In this document: positions 12,403 to 24,981 of the stretch, one piece after another
Numbering within the stretch: the first letter of the stretch is position 1
Layout: every line of letters starts with the position of its first letter
Assembly: GCA_009761415.1 (NCBI GenBank)
Contig: QUOL01000003.1
Location: 682,001-746,000, forward strand
Source: Sarcomyxa edulis
Lineage: Eukaryota > Basidiomycota > Agaricomycetes > Agaricales > Mycenaceae
Reading direction: 5' to 3'
Length of the DNA: 64,000 nt
Program-made: the position numbers and the translations under genes
The notes under the pieces: model-generated
The model's database searches: none
What the model was told of the DNA's origin: nothing
What the model saw: only the letters and a program-made list of their open reading frames with translations

Positions 12403-14956
12403 CTATTCCGCGGCGGCAGGCTCCTCAGACTCGATCGTTTCTCCATTATTGAGTTGTTCAATGAAATGATCTATCTTCGCCTTATGGATCCGGTGATGTT
12501 CTTGCCATCCTTTCCAAGGATGATGCGGATGCTGGTTTTGTTCTCCCGTCAGCACTGGAACACCATTGATAGATATACTGAAGAAACGATGAGCTCACCA
12601 AGCGTCCAAATGCCTGGAATATCTTATCCGAAGTCCCATCCGGTTTATTGCAAAAGTACTTGGCGAGCAGGATATCATCATCACGGCTGTACCGCATTTT
12701 CTTGTCAGGTGGTTGGGGGAGGGGGTCGTCCGCCTCTGTACGATCCAGCTCGTGCTTGTGTCGTCTCCAGTACTTCATCCAAGACGCTCGAGAGTGGTGG
12801 GGTGCCTGACCGAGATATAAGTAAAAGAACACACGACTGGAACTACTGCAAAGCCCACCTTCGCAGCGACTTCTTTCCAAAACGCGACCATGTCAACTCT
12901 TCCCTGAGATCTGGAAGGCAAAAATCAGCAAAACCCTCCACTAAGTCGACCTCGTCTAAGCCTACTTTCTATACTCCATAAACCGTATCAAAAAAGTGAC
13001 ATCCTCCTGCGTGAACGCCACTCCTTTACCAGTGGTACTCCGGAAGAGAGCCCTCGGCGGGGTAGGTGAACGATTCCTAGGTTCAGTATGTGCCTGCGCT
13101 TGCTGTTGGGCCGCCGCAATGATGTTCCTCGGTCCTGGTACGTTGTTGACAATATCCTCTTCGTCGTCGATATCCATCTCCTGGTCAGGCCCGGGAGAAA
13201 CGGAATGGTCTGCATTCATCGTGTAGCCACCCAGACGTATTTGATGCTTGTTGCAGTATCGTCTCCAGGAATAAAAGCTATAGAAGATCAGCCGTAAGTA
13301 TATCAAGTATGCAACTGGTTGGCAGGACTATTCGCGCACGTGTGGTGTGGTGCCTATGAAGAGATATGTTAGGCCAGGCAAACAAGAAAGACAAAAATTG
13401 AGTGCTGACCTTTATTGCGATTCTCTCGCATATTTCGCGTAAGCTGTAGATCATGAATATTCAGCGAACAAGAAGACCAAGTCAAGAGTGTACACATACC
13501 TGAGTACTAATCCTTGCTCCTGACAATAGTCGATATACTTTTTGAGATACAGGACATCATCAGCTGTGAAAAGATTCCCGCCATACGTGCTCTTGATGAC
13601 ACGCGTCGGAGGCGTCGGGGAACGCGCAGGAGGATTTCGATTGGCGACAAGCGTAGATGCTGGCGCGGCGGGAGTCGACTGTAGAACGATGTAAGATAAG
13701 ATGCGAGATGTGTTGCGGACGTGGAGAACAACGGCGTACCTGGACGCGGTTGCGTTTCCGACCACGAGGTTTGTCACCTGGGTCAGCTGGAAGTGTGGAT
13801 GGGCCTGCACTCGCTGCTGTGGGATCTTCCATAAACGCCGGTTGTCCGTACGTAGGATCGTACTAGAAGAAGGGGGTCAGAAAGAACGACATACATACGT
13901 CAGGACAACCTACAGATGGATCATAGTAATCTTGAGGGCCAGGAACCCACCCAGCATGATCATCGCGATACCTATAATCATATCCCGCGGGACCGGGACC
14001 TCCTACTATAGCATCTCCAGTATAGTTCTCCCATGTATCCTCGCGATATGCAGGACGGTGCAGCATGTGGGGTTGCGGAGCAGCCATATGAGTTTGTTGC
14101 GGCGCGATACCATTAGCTGCTTGCCAAGTCTGAGGTGGAGCAGCTGTAGGTGGGTGCATACCGCGTGGAGGAGCATGCATGGGAGGCCCGTATACATAGG
14201 GAAAAGGGGCTTGAGCATGGACGAGAGCATCCACACCAGTAAGTGCGTGTGGCGGAATGGCATGCGGATGCATGGGTTGAGACTGAGGTGGTTGTATTTG
14301 ACGAGCTGACGGATCTAATGGAATAGATTGTCTGGTTTGTCTCCTGGAACTCGAGGCTTGAGCATCGGCGGATGGGGTTCTGTCGCATATCCAAGATATA
14401 AGAAGGATACGTTAGGAGATATACGAAAAGCACACACTGTTCGAGTCCAGTCATTTTACACCCCGCGAAATTATTTTGAAAAGTGTGCAAATGACCTGAT
14501 TTGACACATTCGTGAACCCACCGAGCATCGAGGATAACTTTGCCCTTTTTCCCAGCAAATTGTCTGTACAGGTTTTGTCCAGAGGTTTTGTGAGGGTCCA
14601 CTGTAACGCAGGGATGACTTTAAGTGCGGATTATCGCATGAGTGGTATACGCACCAAGGATGTATGTAACTCCACTATAACCTGCAGCAACCAATCCGCC
14701 ATTTTTCTACAACGCGCAGAATATCAGCATATCGAAAACTTGTGCGTACGACGCGACTGACTGTAATTAAATCAATGAGGACCGGCTTGTCGACTACGTC
14801 CTTGTCGATGTACAGGGAAAGGGGTGTACCCTGCATGGGGTCAATGAAAAGAGTACTATGCTGCACATCGGGATTGATATTTTCAAGAGTATTTTGTCGT
14901 GGAATGGTATTTTGGTCTAGATGGGGACGCCTGTTGGAAGAACGAGCTGGTGCCAT
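12403..14956 (-). CDS. rap1: Rap1-like telomere protein with BRCT and three Myb-type domains
   Basis: Twelve exons, in coding order: 14762-14956, 14655-14706, 14462-14600, 13914-14379, 13740-13862, 13500-13678, 13410-13443, 13340-13353, 12966-13277, 12859-12910, 12599-12805, 12403-12531. They sum to 1902 nt, 633 aa, with consistent phases. Residues about 33-125 form a BRCT domain (LFIDPMQGTPLSLYI, then ILDARWVHECVKSG). A Pro/Gln/His-rich linker follows to about 285. Three Rap1-type Myb modules come next: about 358-415 (NLFTADDVLYLKKYI ... APHHTFYSWRRY), 486-548 (VAFTQEDVTFLIRFM ... APHHSRASWMKYW) and 557-612 (MRYSRDDDILLAKYF ... HPHHPWKGWQEHH). Rap1 acts at telomeres in shelterin-like complexes in fungi and animals. 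I see no C-terminal RCT domain; the protein ends soon after the third module. The upstream in-frame GTG at 15037 was not used. Confidence 0.88.
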
Positions 14957-15683
14957 GGGTCCTGCAGTAACCGCGTCAAAAAAGTCGGAAGGAGTGGTCG
15001 AAGTCCGAGTCGTGGCCAAACCGTATGTCACGGTCACACGGTCACGGCGATCTCAACATTGCACTCAAAGCAGGCTGCCACTCATCTCCACACTGGAATT
15101 CATAGGCCTATAGCATTGGTCTAATAATGGGTACATAAAAACAGCGAATCCTCCTTCACAGTGGCGGGGCCAGGGCAAATAATCCAGGGGAAACACAAAA
15201 TAACAGTTAGATAGATAGCGCGCAGAAGAGAGGAAAGGAAAAAGAGAAAAATGACAAATAATAAGACCGGAATGAGCGAATATATTGGATTAGGTCCAAG
15301 TAGAACGTGGACGTGGTGGGAGACGAGAGGACAGAGGGCATGAGGGGGTGGTGAGAAGGGAAGAAATATACGAGTGAATGTAACAGAAAGGATAGTGATC
15401 TTGGACATAGTGCCAGTAATACAGGTGAAACCCGAATGAATGTGCGTAACGGCATCAAGAGAAGAAATGACAATACCGGCAAGGTTCAGGAAATAATATG
15501 TGTGGATTGAGATAGACAATAGACAGATATGCCGGGAGGAAAATGATATGATATGCGTGGAGGGAGGGGGAAGGGTCGAGGGATATGCCAGGGATGATGA
15601 GAAACAGAGGATAATGCAAGGAACGGAGGGTGAGTGGGAGAGTACGCAAAGACAGGTGAATGAGAGGGGTGAATAAGCGCCGC
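14957..15683. other. Intergenic: cdc24 3' end to rap1 start
   Basis: Strongly purine-rich on +, hence CT-rich on the transcribed - strand (15200-15660). This fits a CT-rich promoter and leader for rap1 and the 3' flank of cdc24. No coding frame is supported. Confidence 0.5.
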
Positions 15684-18600
15684 TTATGTCACGAAGAGAA
15701 CAACCTGCCCTCCAGGTCGGTATTGTTCGAAAGCCATCTGAACGTCCTCTGTCGAACCAAGAGAAACCATATCGCCATCTTCATCTCTATACTTCACTCG
15801 CAATGGACCATCTTCACGTCTCGGTCCACAGAGACGAATCTTTCTGCCAACTTTTTCAACGAGATCGTCGAACTCCGTCACCCGAGGGACTTGGATAACG
15901 AATATATCCTCGTGATAATGCACCTTCACCTTCACCGGTGGACCAAAGTGCCCCGGTCCCCCACTCTCTTGCGACCGTGCCAACGACGATTCGCTGGAGC
16001 CGAAAGGAGTAATGGGCGATGAACTGTTCGGCGAGTAATCCGAACTGCCCGTAGACTCACTAGATCCGCTACCGCGCTTATGTTCAAGAGACGTAGTCGT
16101 TCTCGAATTTGTCCGCTGCTGTGTCCACGGCGCTTGACTTGTAGTAGGCATTGGCGGAGGGACCGATTTGGGTACATATGCATTAGGTTGACTGGCACTG
16201 CGTGAGCGACTGAGAGTTGGAAGGCCAACGTTACCATTGACAGCAGGCGATGGTGTCTTGGACCGAGAGTCCGTGACATCATACGCAGTCCTCAGTTTTG
16301 TCGAACTGAACTGGCTTCGTAGAGAAGGTTTCGACCGAACACCGGATCCAAAGCTAGCCTCCGACGCACCGCTCATATTCGATGGTAACCTAGGAGTGAT
16401 CGGGCGGGAAGATGTCAGCTGCGGTCCAGACGGTGGTAGAGGCGGAGGCATGTTATTGTTTCTCCACTGAGCCATGACCGGGCCGTTGGTATCTTCGGTC
16501 TGCGCTCTGGGTCTATCGTATCCAGGGACTGCATCGCGTTCTGGGGGCATACTGATAGCATTACCACGTCTCCCCATCGGGGTTCCCCGACCTGATGACG
16601 CATAATTGTTAGTCGGCGGATAATCCTCGAATTCGTCCTCGTCCGGTTCCACATCGAACCCTTCATGAGGAGGATATCCTTGTGGACCCAATCCATACGT
16701 TGGCCGGTTCTCTTGCTCGTCGTTGGGATAAGGACTTAGCCGCCTTCGCCCACTGCCAGGGTTCGAGGGTAGAGTATCAACATAGAGCGATTGCGTATTC
16801 GAAGACGAGGAAGTCGAGTTCGTCTTCTCGTGAGACCAGGCGGAAGGTTGACGAGGGTTCGTACTATTGGTGGTGCTGGCGAGTCTGCTAAGACTTGGGG
16901 GTACGTTGCGCTCGGAGACTCTTCGTTGTGCCGATTCTTTGATGAGCCGGTTGATCTGAGATTCCCACTGTCGCATCTGATCTTCGCGCCTACAACGCAG
17001 AGTGAAGAACTCCAAGTCGTCATCTCCTCTCCACCAGACAGCCAGAGGATAGTGCGTAGGGATAGTCGAAGCTACAATATAAAAATAAGATCAGACGTTG
17101 AGATTAGGCTCTGCTTTTACACATACCAACGGAGTTCCTCAAGGGCGTGGGAGTAGCCTGAGTGACGTTGTTGAGGAAAATCCGGCCTTTCAAAAGAAGC
17201 GGTGTATTCTTCTTCTGAGGCTGCCCAACACCGCCGGGTAAGCTCAGCGCAGAAGGTGTCGATTGCTTCTTGAGTATAGAGTTACTTTTGCCGACTTTCC
17301 GACTGCTATTAGGAGGAGGCATGACGGCCTCTTTGCAACAAAGGATGATCTTCTCGAATAGGAAAACATGGTATTCCCGGTCCACGTCGGATTTTGTGAC
17401 CATAAAGATATCGTCAAGGAGAAGTTCGCCGAAATTGGACAGATGGTGTCCTTTCCAGTCCTCGATCCGAGCGTGTAGACTTTTTACGGTCTGCTCGTTT
17501 TCGGCTCGGCGCTGGGCTTCGTTGATTTTGTCCGTGATGCGCTTTGCAGCATTTGAACCTGCCTTCAACTCGGCATAATGTTGGTAATTCTCGGGATTGC
17601 ATGCTTTGAGAAGCGACTACAAGCCGTGTTAGAGGCGATCAAAAGATGTAGGAGTAGCACTTACATCTAGCAGCAATGGGTATTTGCATACTCGTTGAAT
17701 CGGTTTGATGAGAAAGGCGGGCAGTTCACCCTTAACATTGATCAAGTGGTTAAGTCCCTATTTGGAAATATTTGGTTAGCGTGGCTGCGGGGAAATGGAA
17801 ATGGCTGCTGGGTAACGCCGAAGCCCTCGTTTCCACGTCAACAGCTTCGTCGGCCGTGTGTGAATTAGACGAAGGGAATATGTGAATAGACGAAGGGTGC
17901 GAGAATCAAATGAAACGAAGACTAAGGAAATAAGGTCCTCACCATGAGGTTTTGTTCGTTCGATAGCATGAGCTCTGTGGCGTTGGTATAATTGGCACAG
18001 TAAGGTTCGTAAACAACAAACTCTTCTTCCTATTGTTCCCAAATAGTAATAGGGTGAGTGATTCCGTTATAACACCACAATGGGAATGCCAGAATGAGAG
18101 AGAAGGACTCACACTTTCGATAAAATGGTGACCCCAGCGCTGGTCCTGCCAAGGCAACTCTGCGGTACTCTCCAACCGAATGAGAAATTTCCGTTGAAAG
18201 TTGAGGAGTTTGTTGAGATTAGGAAAAAGGTAATGGATTGTATCTTGATCTATGGCATTACTTTGCGATAATGCGTAGGAGTATTTCTGAAAGTGAATGA
18301 GGAAATCAAGTCCGCAAACAAAATGAACGAAACGTACCTGCATAACCTCCAGATCCTGCACATACTTCCGCTCCGTCTCCACCATTTCACGGATGATGTT
18401 ATTCCGAGCTGATTCCTGTGCATTTGCAGGTGGTACAGGTGTAGGTAAACCGTGCACAAGTGAGTCGGACGATTCTTGCGCCGCCAAGTTCGATGGGGGA
18501 GACGGCGGAGCTTCCTCGAAAGCGGAATCGGGTAGTCGATCAACGATAGTTGTCACCGTATTGATTACCTAAATTTCTGAACATGAGGCGGGAGAGAACA

Positions 18601-19084
18601 AATGTAGCAATGAACGACATACCTTGACCAGACCATCCGTTGCTTTACGATCCCATAAGTCAGTAACTGTGAATGGTTCACAGCCTTCAATCTGGCGTAT
18701 CTGCATGGCGAAGACAGCGATTGCGTGTTTCTTTGCGCGATCGTTAGTCATGTCAAATTCGGCGGTGTTGAAGTTAACGTCGATTTTGTGTTCCATGGGA
18801 AGTTGGTTGAATATGTAACAGAGGGGGATTCCGAGGGAGAACAAGTCCCATAGCTGGGTAACGGGGTCCGTTGATTGGCGTGAGTCTGCTGAGGATGCCA
18901 ATGTGAAGAACTGAGAGAAGTCGACTATGCGCATGAGACGAGCTCGTAGAGAAGAACATTGCTGGTAAAGAGATGTTGATTGAGATGCAGCCTTGTTGAG
19001 AAGCGTGTTGTGTGCGACTGGGGTATCGATTTGGAGGCCAGCGCTCGAGATTATAGATTTTTTGCGACCTGCGACAGAAGTCAT
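15684..19084 (-). CDS. cdc24: Cdc24, guanine nucleotide exchange factor for Cdc42
   Basis: Exons, in coding order: 18623-19084, 18338-18568, 18113-18286, 17943-18029, 17665-17757, 17127-17616, 15684-17071; total 2925 nt, 974 aa. The domain order matches Cdc24/Scd1. There is a CH-like N-terminal module (about 55-150, including SLGIPLCYIFNQLP). A RhoGEF (DH) domain starts at about 208 (IIREMVETERKYVQDLEVM) and includes LPAFLIKPIQRVCKYPLLL. A PH domain follows (about 415-560), then a long Ser/Pro/Arg-rich linker, and a C-terminal PB1 domain (about 887-974; VKVKVHYHEDIFVIQ, KYRDEDGDMVSL). It activates Cdc42 at sites of polarised growth, and the PB1 domain binds the scaffold Bem1/Scd2. The linker's Ser-rich blocks are likely phosphorylation targets (inference). 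Confidence 0.95.
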
Positions 19085-21697
19085 GATGAGAAAGAGAGAA
19101 GGGGGAGGGCGGGGTGAGGAGGAGGAGAGAAGGAGAGTTGTCGGGTATCGAATGGGGGAGAGCCTGAGAGCCGTCGTCTCTACATCTTTCCTACAAAACT
19201 GACACATTCTTTCGTCCTTTATTTCCCCATTTGGGCATACAACGCAGTTTTTACTCCATTGTCCCGCCCCGATATGATACAAGAGCTACATACAGAGCTA
19301 TGCTGCTAATACATACACTTGGAGGATCCGAACCTATTCGTCGTCGTTCCTGCATAGCCGGCTTTCCCTCCTATCAAACCGCAGGAAGAAACCATCATCC
19401 TCATCGATGCTATGCGTGCGTGCTACAAATTCGCCCTTCTCCTCGACGTCAATCCTCCGGAATCGCGACTTATCGTCGTACAGTGTACTCTTGGACCCTG
19501 GAAGGAAGATCTCTTCGCTGCCAGGCTACACGCGGGCCCTCCTGCCGATCAATTTTTGCGTTCTAACGGCAGCCTGTTGCTCTAGATCCCGTTTACCGTG
19601 TACTACTGGCAGCTCAGGAACGTTTCCTGATAAGTAACGAAGGTTACCCGGCAGATAATCCTGCATCAAACGGTTTGCGCTTATGCATCTCTTATCCTTG
19701 GTCCAGGGACCTCGAGTCATCTATATACGGTGTATCAATTCAGTGAGTGATACTCTCTACAAGTTTACTATTGACAAGCACATTGACTGATCGTGATCAT
19801 CAAAGCGTGAAAGCACCCCACTCATGACGGAAATGGGTCAAGAGCCATGTAGAGTGTGATCACGATCATGATCAACCAATCCAGAAGCATTCCAGCTCCT
19901 TCGAGCTGACGTCGCGGAGCTCAAACCGTCAGACACAGAGCATTCGTCCTGTTAATGCCTTGTTGAAAGGCAGTTGAGACACAGCAATGTCTACTCTATG
20001 ACCCAGTCAACTCTGGAACAGCGACGTTCGTACCCCCTATCTGACCGGCTGCCTTTCTTCGTAGATACATCAATCCGACACGAACACTCTTTGCATTCTC
20101 AGTACTCCAGTTGAGATGAATCACACACATTGATTATCTCGAAGTCGAACTCCAGCAGCTCATATACTTGCGCTATAAGTATACAGCTTCTTTGATACCC
20201 AGCCTCTTTTTTTTTCCACGGACGGTTAGTTTTTTTTGGGCGGCTGTATTTGACCTTTGGTATAGTCCTCGTCATGCAATGCTTATTCTTACAATATCCG
20301 GTGGTCTTCTTATTTACGGTACGCATCGCTGATCTTCATCACTCTGTTCTCGCTTTGCACCAGCAGTATCCTGATCCCGATTATAACTTAGGTCCACGAT
20401 AATATACTTACACGATCATGTCGAAGATCAATCAATTGGCTACATCTTCCCATTTATCCGAATAATATTCGCGTGCAAGTATTTTCGGTATGATTTTATG
20501 GGTTCTTCCAAGCCCATGGTCCTCTATCTTCCGCCTCAGTATCGGGGAAGATGTTTGAAACGCAACGTCGGGTCACTACTTTACGCACCGTGAATCTTTC
20601 ACCCTCTATCCATACTCTTTCCTTTCTCATTCCTCTCTTCCCCTTCTCCGCCTTCTGTGTCTCATTGTGAGCTTCTTTCAGCAAAACCCGTTCACAGGCC
20701 CTCGACTTCCCTCCCTTTTCCCTGGGGGACCGTGGTTATCGCACTGTGTAAGATAGCTGCGATGGAAGCGTACGTAGTGTGAATGGAAGGAAGGACTTAT
20801 GATGATACCGTCCGAGCCCGAGTCCCAATGCTAATTCGGTCGTGATAGTTGGCATGCACGCTTTCCCTCATATGTGTAGATTTGCCTTCTTCTAGTATCA
20901 AGTCAGGAAACTTGTAGGTTTTGGTCCGACAGGATACCTAGCGCTGGAATGGTTACGAATATCGATGTGATGCACATATTCTTGTGGATGCTTATCTTCG
21001 AAGGATTTCGTATGGTCATGAACTCTGTCGTCTCATTTAGAACGATGAAGCCTTTCATTCACAAAAGTCGAAGCCGCGTTTCGTGAATTCGTACGATTTC
21101 TGAGAACGCCGCAACATGTTGGATTCATAAGCACGACAGTCATCAAGTTCTGTGAACATTGCCTCCACGGAACATGAATCCGACGGATGGTGGATCATGG
21201 AGCAACGTCAAATGTCGTCCTGGCCATGAAACACTACCTTGCAATAGGTGAAACGTACGTGGTCAATACGAAAAAGATCAAGTTGGCCGATAGTACCATA
21301 TGCATACTCGGAGAAATTTGCAGATGGAGTCCTTATAGAACGGCGAGTGTGTGAGCAAGCGTGTTTAACTGTTGTGCCCAGCCTGAGCAGAATAAGGGTG
21401 GCTATCAAAGTTGTGAAGGATATTGAATGGGTTGATCCACAACGGTCTTAGCAAAGACAAACAAGGCAGTGTAGAACGATCATTTGCGGGCGCCCGAAAA
21501 AAGGTTATTACGAAGAGGAGTGAGTGGTATCGCATCATTCCCGACGACCCCGAGTCCTAACCGAAAGAAAGATTGATAAATAGGTAAGAACATACAAGGG
21601 AACAAAAAAACCGGATATGCCACTGACAAACCCGGTACATATAAACGTCCCCATCGCCGCGACAAGAGAAGAGAGAGGTTGCGCCGGAAAGCCCGAG
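19085..21697. other. Long gene-free interval upstream of cdc24
   Basis: About 2.6 kb with only short, random-looking frames on both strands. Base composition is ordinary, with a T-rich patch near 20205-20235. No tRNA, snRNA or transposon signature was recognised. It contains the cdc24 promoter and the 3' flank of the SNAPC3-like gene; a noncoding transcript or extended regulatory region is possible but unsupported. Confidence 0.4.
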
Positions 21698-23198
21698 TTA
21701 CCAACCCAACTCGTACTTTGGTAAGGGTACAACCATAACACCCTCACGATCCTTCGGTACTCCCAGAGTCCTCCAACATGGATCGCAGATGACATAAGGA
21801 GATTCTCCTAGCCGTATATCACCGATGATAGCTGATGTAGCAGGGACTTTAGAACATACCCGACATAAATCGAGGAGGGGAGGAGTGATTTGTAGCGTGA
21901 TAGGGTAACCTGATGCAGGGTCTTCTGCATGCTGAAGCCTATAGATAGTAGATACGAATGAGGCCCACACTGTAAGGAAGCGAGAGGATACACATACCTG
22001 ATCTGGTCAAATACGAGAAAATGTTCGCAATTTCCCTGATGAAGGAGCCAATACGGTTCGTTTAATCTGAGGGAAAGGCTTGCGAGTGGTGTATCATGCG
22101 CACTGGTGCCTTTTTCGATACGAGGGCGTTTTTCGGGCGGAAGGGTGTCAAGGTATTTGATGAGCTTACTGTTCGGAAAGTCAGGTAGACTTTCGAGCAT
22201 GAGGGTATCATCGGCTTACTCTGAGTAATCCTCCTCACTCTGACCGTCACCGTATGCGATTCCTTCTATACATATCACACAACCACTGCTGCTCTCCGGA
22301 GGTCCGGTCGCATCGTAGCCCACAACATTACCATCTTCAATAAGCTCTTTTGGAATCTCGTTTGACGTGCAAGGGATGGTTTCATAAAGATCTCCCAAAG
22401 TTTGTGAAGACAGCAGCGCATGCTGAGAAGCACGACCGAGGTAAGAACCCCATGTGAGTTTATTGTGCACTGTCACAGTGATAATGGCTTCATGTGTGCT
22501 CGGGGATATGGATGGTTTAGTACTCGATGCCGTATATTTCTGTACTTAAGTGAGCCACAAACAAGGACTAAATGAACAAATAACGCTGACCAGTTTCGTG
22601 AGTACATTCTGATCCGTATTCTTAGGTGTTCGCATGAAAAGCGCAGCATCCTGAGTCAACCTTCAATGACTGTCAGGAGGCGGGAAAGAAAGAGCAGAGG
22701 TCATGCGTACTGCCAACTACTAAGCTTTATCTGATTAAGGGTGTGTTGTAGAGCAGTCGCCTCCGGATGTTCTTGGGAGGATTCTATAGCACTTCGTTTC
22801 CGTTTCCGTTTGGACTTATCAGCCGTGCCATGAAGACTGGTCACAGCGACTTCATGGGTCCTGACCATATGTCCAGACAGTCTAGGGTTATGCCAGGTCT
22901 CTTCGAGAGACGTTTTGATGTCTGCTACGCTGTTCTGTGCGCGTTTAGCTCAATCTTATGTCCGAAGATTGTAATTTGTTTACCTGCATTGGTCTGCTAC
23001 ATCAGCTTGTTGATCTGTGGAGAGTTGTCTCCAGGATTCGAGCTGAAACAAAGATTCCGGAGATGTGGAGAAGACATTGGTTGGAAATGTTCCACTAGCC
23101 TCTGTATCATGGGCTGTTTGAATGAACTTCTGGATATCAATACGGTCCGAAGGAGGTCCAAAGCGAGACTCGTGGGCATGAGCCATTCCAGCGTTCAT
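21698..23198 (-). CDS. snRNA-activating protein complex subunit 3-like (SNAPC3)
   Basis: Exons, in coding order: 22984-23198, 22711-22929, 22591-22660, 22220-22539, 21998-22168, 21698-21938; total 1236 nt, 411 aa, close to the size of human SNAPC3. The C-terminal third has the family's conserved zinc region: WLLHQGNCEHFLVFDQIR, then LCRVCSKVPA and a final CDPCW pair, in the same order and spacing style as SNAP50. The SNAPc complex binds the proximal sequence element and recruits Pol II or Pol III to snRNA genes. A basic KRKRKR cluster near residue 113 may be a nuclear signal. It is divergent from the RNase H2B gene across a 146 bp gap. Confidence 0.85.
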
Positions 23199-23344
23199 GA
23201 TGGTATGAGGTTGAGGTGTTGGGGGTCTCTGTAGATAAACCGAAATCAAATATTTTCGGGGTGCCAGAGGTACCGATGGCCACACAACGCGTCAATAACC
23301 TTCGACGCGGCTTCAACTCAAACCACCAGGACAAGTCGACAGGC
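23199..23344. promoter_or_regulatory. 146-bp bidirectional promoter (SNAPC3-like / RNase H2B)
   Basis: Only 146 bp separate the two start codons, so both promoters and both 5' UTRs must lie here or overlap the coding sequence. No TATA-like box was identified. Confidence 0.6.
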
Positions 23345-24768
23345 ATGGCTACACATATCGGAGTCTTACCAGTGGGTGGGTGAGTGCCTTGGAACTCTAG
23401 ACGAGCACCCTAATTCATATCAATCATTGTCGCAGACGTGCTACACGCTTTATCTGTAAAACTCAACGAGGATGCAGAGTCGCGCGCAGAATCAAAAGGA
23501 CTGTCTTTTCTTCGACTACCTCATCCTAGAACAGGTAAACAGTACCTGGTGTCGTTTTAGGGAGGATCAGAGTGTTCACCGTAGCTTTTTCCAGGCGTGC
23601 CATCGTTATTCTTGCCCTACGACTTGCCTCTCAGCGCGAAGGAACCGAAGAGTAAAATTGGGATATTGGAAGTACAATCAGTCGAGCCAACAAACGCTCG
23701 GACGTGGTTCATGGATCAGGAGGTGATTTTTGGTGAGTAGTGAACTACTACTCTACTAAATTCGAAGAACACTGACATTCGTTAGATGGCAAACTATTGC
23801 TCATGACGCCGATTGACCCTGTGTTCCTGCTGATCCCAATCCTTCAGTCTGTTCGACCCGTACGTTCTTCAACGCCCACCGCATCCATTCCATCTCTGAA
23901 ACGCCACGCTTTAGGCAGATGACACTCTGGGAAATTTCAAACCAGCAGATGATGTATTCGAAGATGCTGCAACGAAATTGGAGAGCGCGTCCCAGTTGGC
24001 TGCCTCTACAGGGCCCAAAGATCCATCGTTGCTTGTGTCACAAAAGGATGTCCTGCGGCTAGGTTCCCTAGATTGCATCCAACAGGCCTTGAAGCGCATT
24101 TGTGATGTCAAAGGTACTACCATCCATGATCGCTGTAAATTATCTGATTCCGAATCATCGCAGAGGTCACTCCAGAGATAGTCGTTTATCGCTATTCATC
24201 AAAGAAAATAGTGGATTACCTTCGTGCCAAGGTTGCACGGCTAGCCACTCCACGGGTATTCGAGGGTTCCAAAACTCTCATCAGAGGCCTGGCAAAAGAC
24301 GGTCTAATGGAAGATGGAAAAGAAAACCTTCTTGAAGGTACGGAAGATGACTATGTATTGAACATTCTCCCTCTGACCAGCTTACAGCTGGAAGAACTCG
24401 CGCAGCCTGCGATCTGATATCTCAATACATTCCACCCAGTCTCCGCGCCGCTCTCATTGCATCTTACGAGTAAGTTTAGACTCTTCCATTATTGTCTACG
24501 AGCCGTTTCTGACTGTATCCATGATAGATTCAAACTTCTAGACGAGTATTTCCAAGCTATGGAAGACGAAGCCGCTGCTGCGTTGGCGACTGCGAATGCT
24601 CACGTCGCGTCCAAAGCAAAATCGAAAGCTGCCAAATCGAAAGATACGCAAACCGCGACCGGTGGTAACAAACGGAAAGGTTCGAAGAATTCGCAGGGCG
24701 TAGAGAAGCTGAAGAAGGTTAATGTCACGAGCATGTCGAAGATTTCGACGTTCTTCAAGAAAAGATGA
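23345..24768 (+). CDS. RNASEH2B: Ribonuclease H2 subunit B
   Basis: Exons: 23345-23375, 23436-23534, 23595-23732, 23786-23859, 23915-24113, 24164-24337, 24406-24469, 24528-24768; total 1020 nt, 339 aa. RNase H2 removes ribonucleotides embedded in DNA and cleaves RNA:DNA hybrids; subunit B is a non-catalytic partner of A and C. Family marks: the start MATHIGVLPVD; SFLRLPHPRTG (about residue 42); KLLLMTPIDPVFLLIPIL (about 93-110); and the helical C-terminal part ending in a Lys/Ala-rich tail. The last residues, MSKISTFFKKR, form a PIP-box-like sequence, as in animal RNASEH2B, where it binds PCNA. The 31-nt first exon with its GTGGGT donor is the least certain part of the model. Confidence 0.92.
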
Positions 24769-24981
24769 AACATTATCTGCCATGTATTGTACATTTCTAT
24801 CTTGTCTCCATCTAGTACATATTTGAATATACTGGACCCACAAACATCCACAAGTCGCCGAGTGATCAAAGCCACAAAGTTTCCAGTGAAACCGTCCCAG
24901 TTATCTGAGATTAGCCGAAGCTACACGGTTTTGGGCAATAATGTTGTGCCTCGAGGTGATCTGCTCCTAACCGCGACTGTG

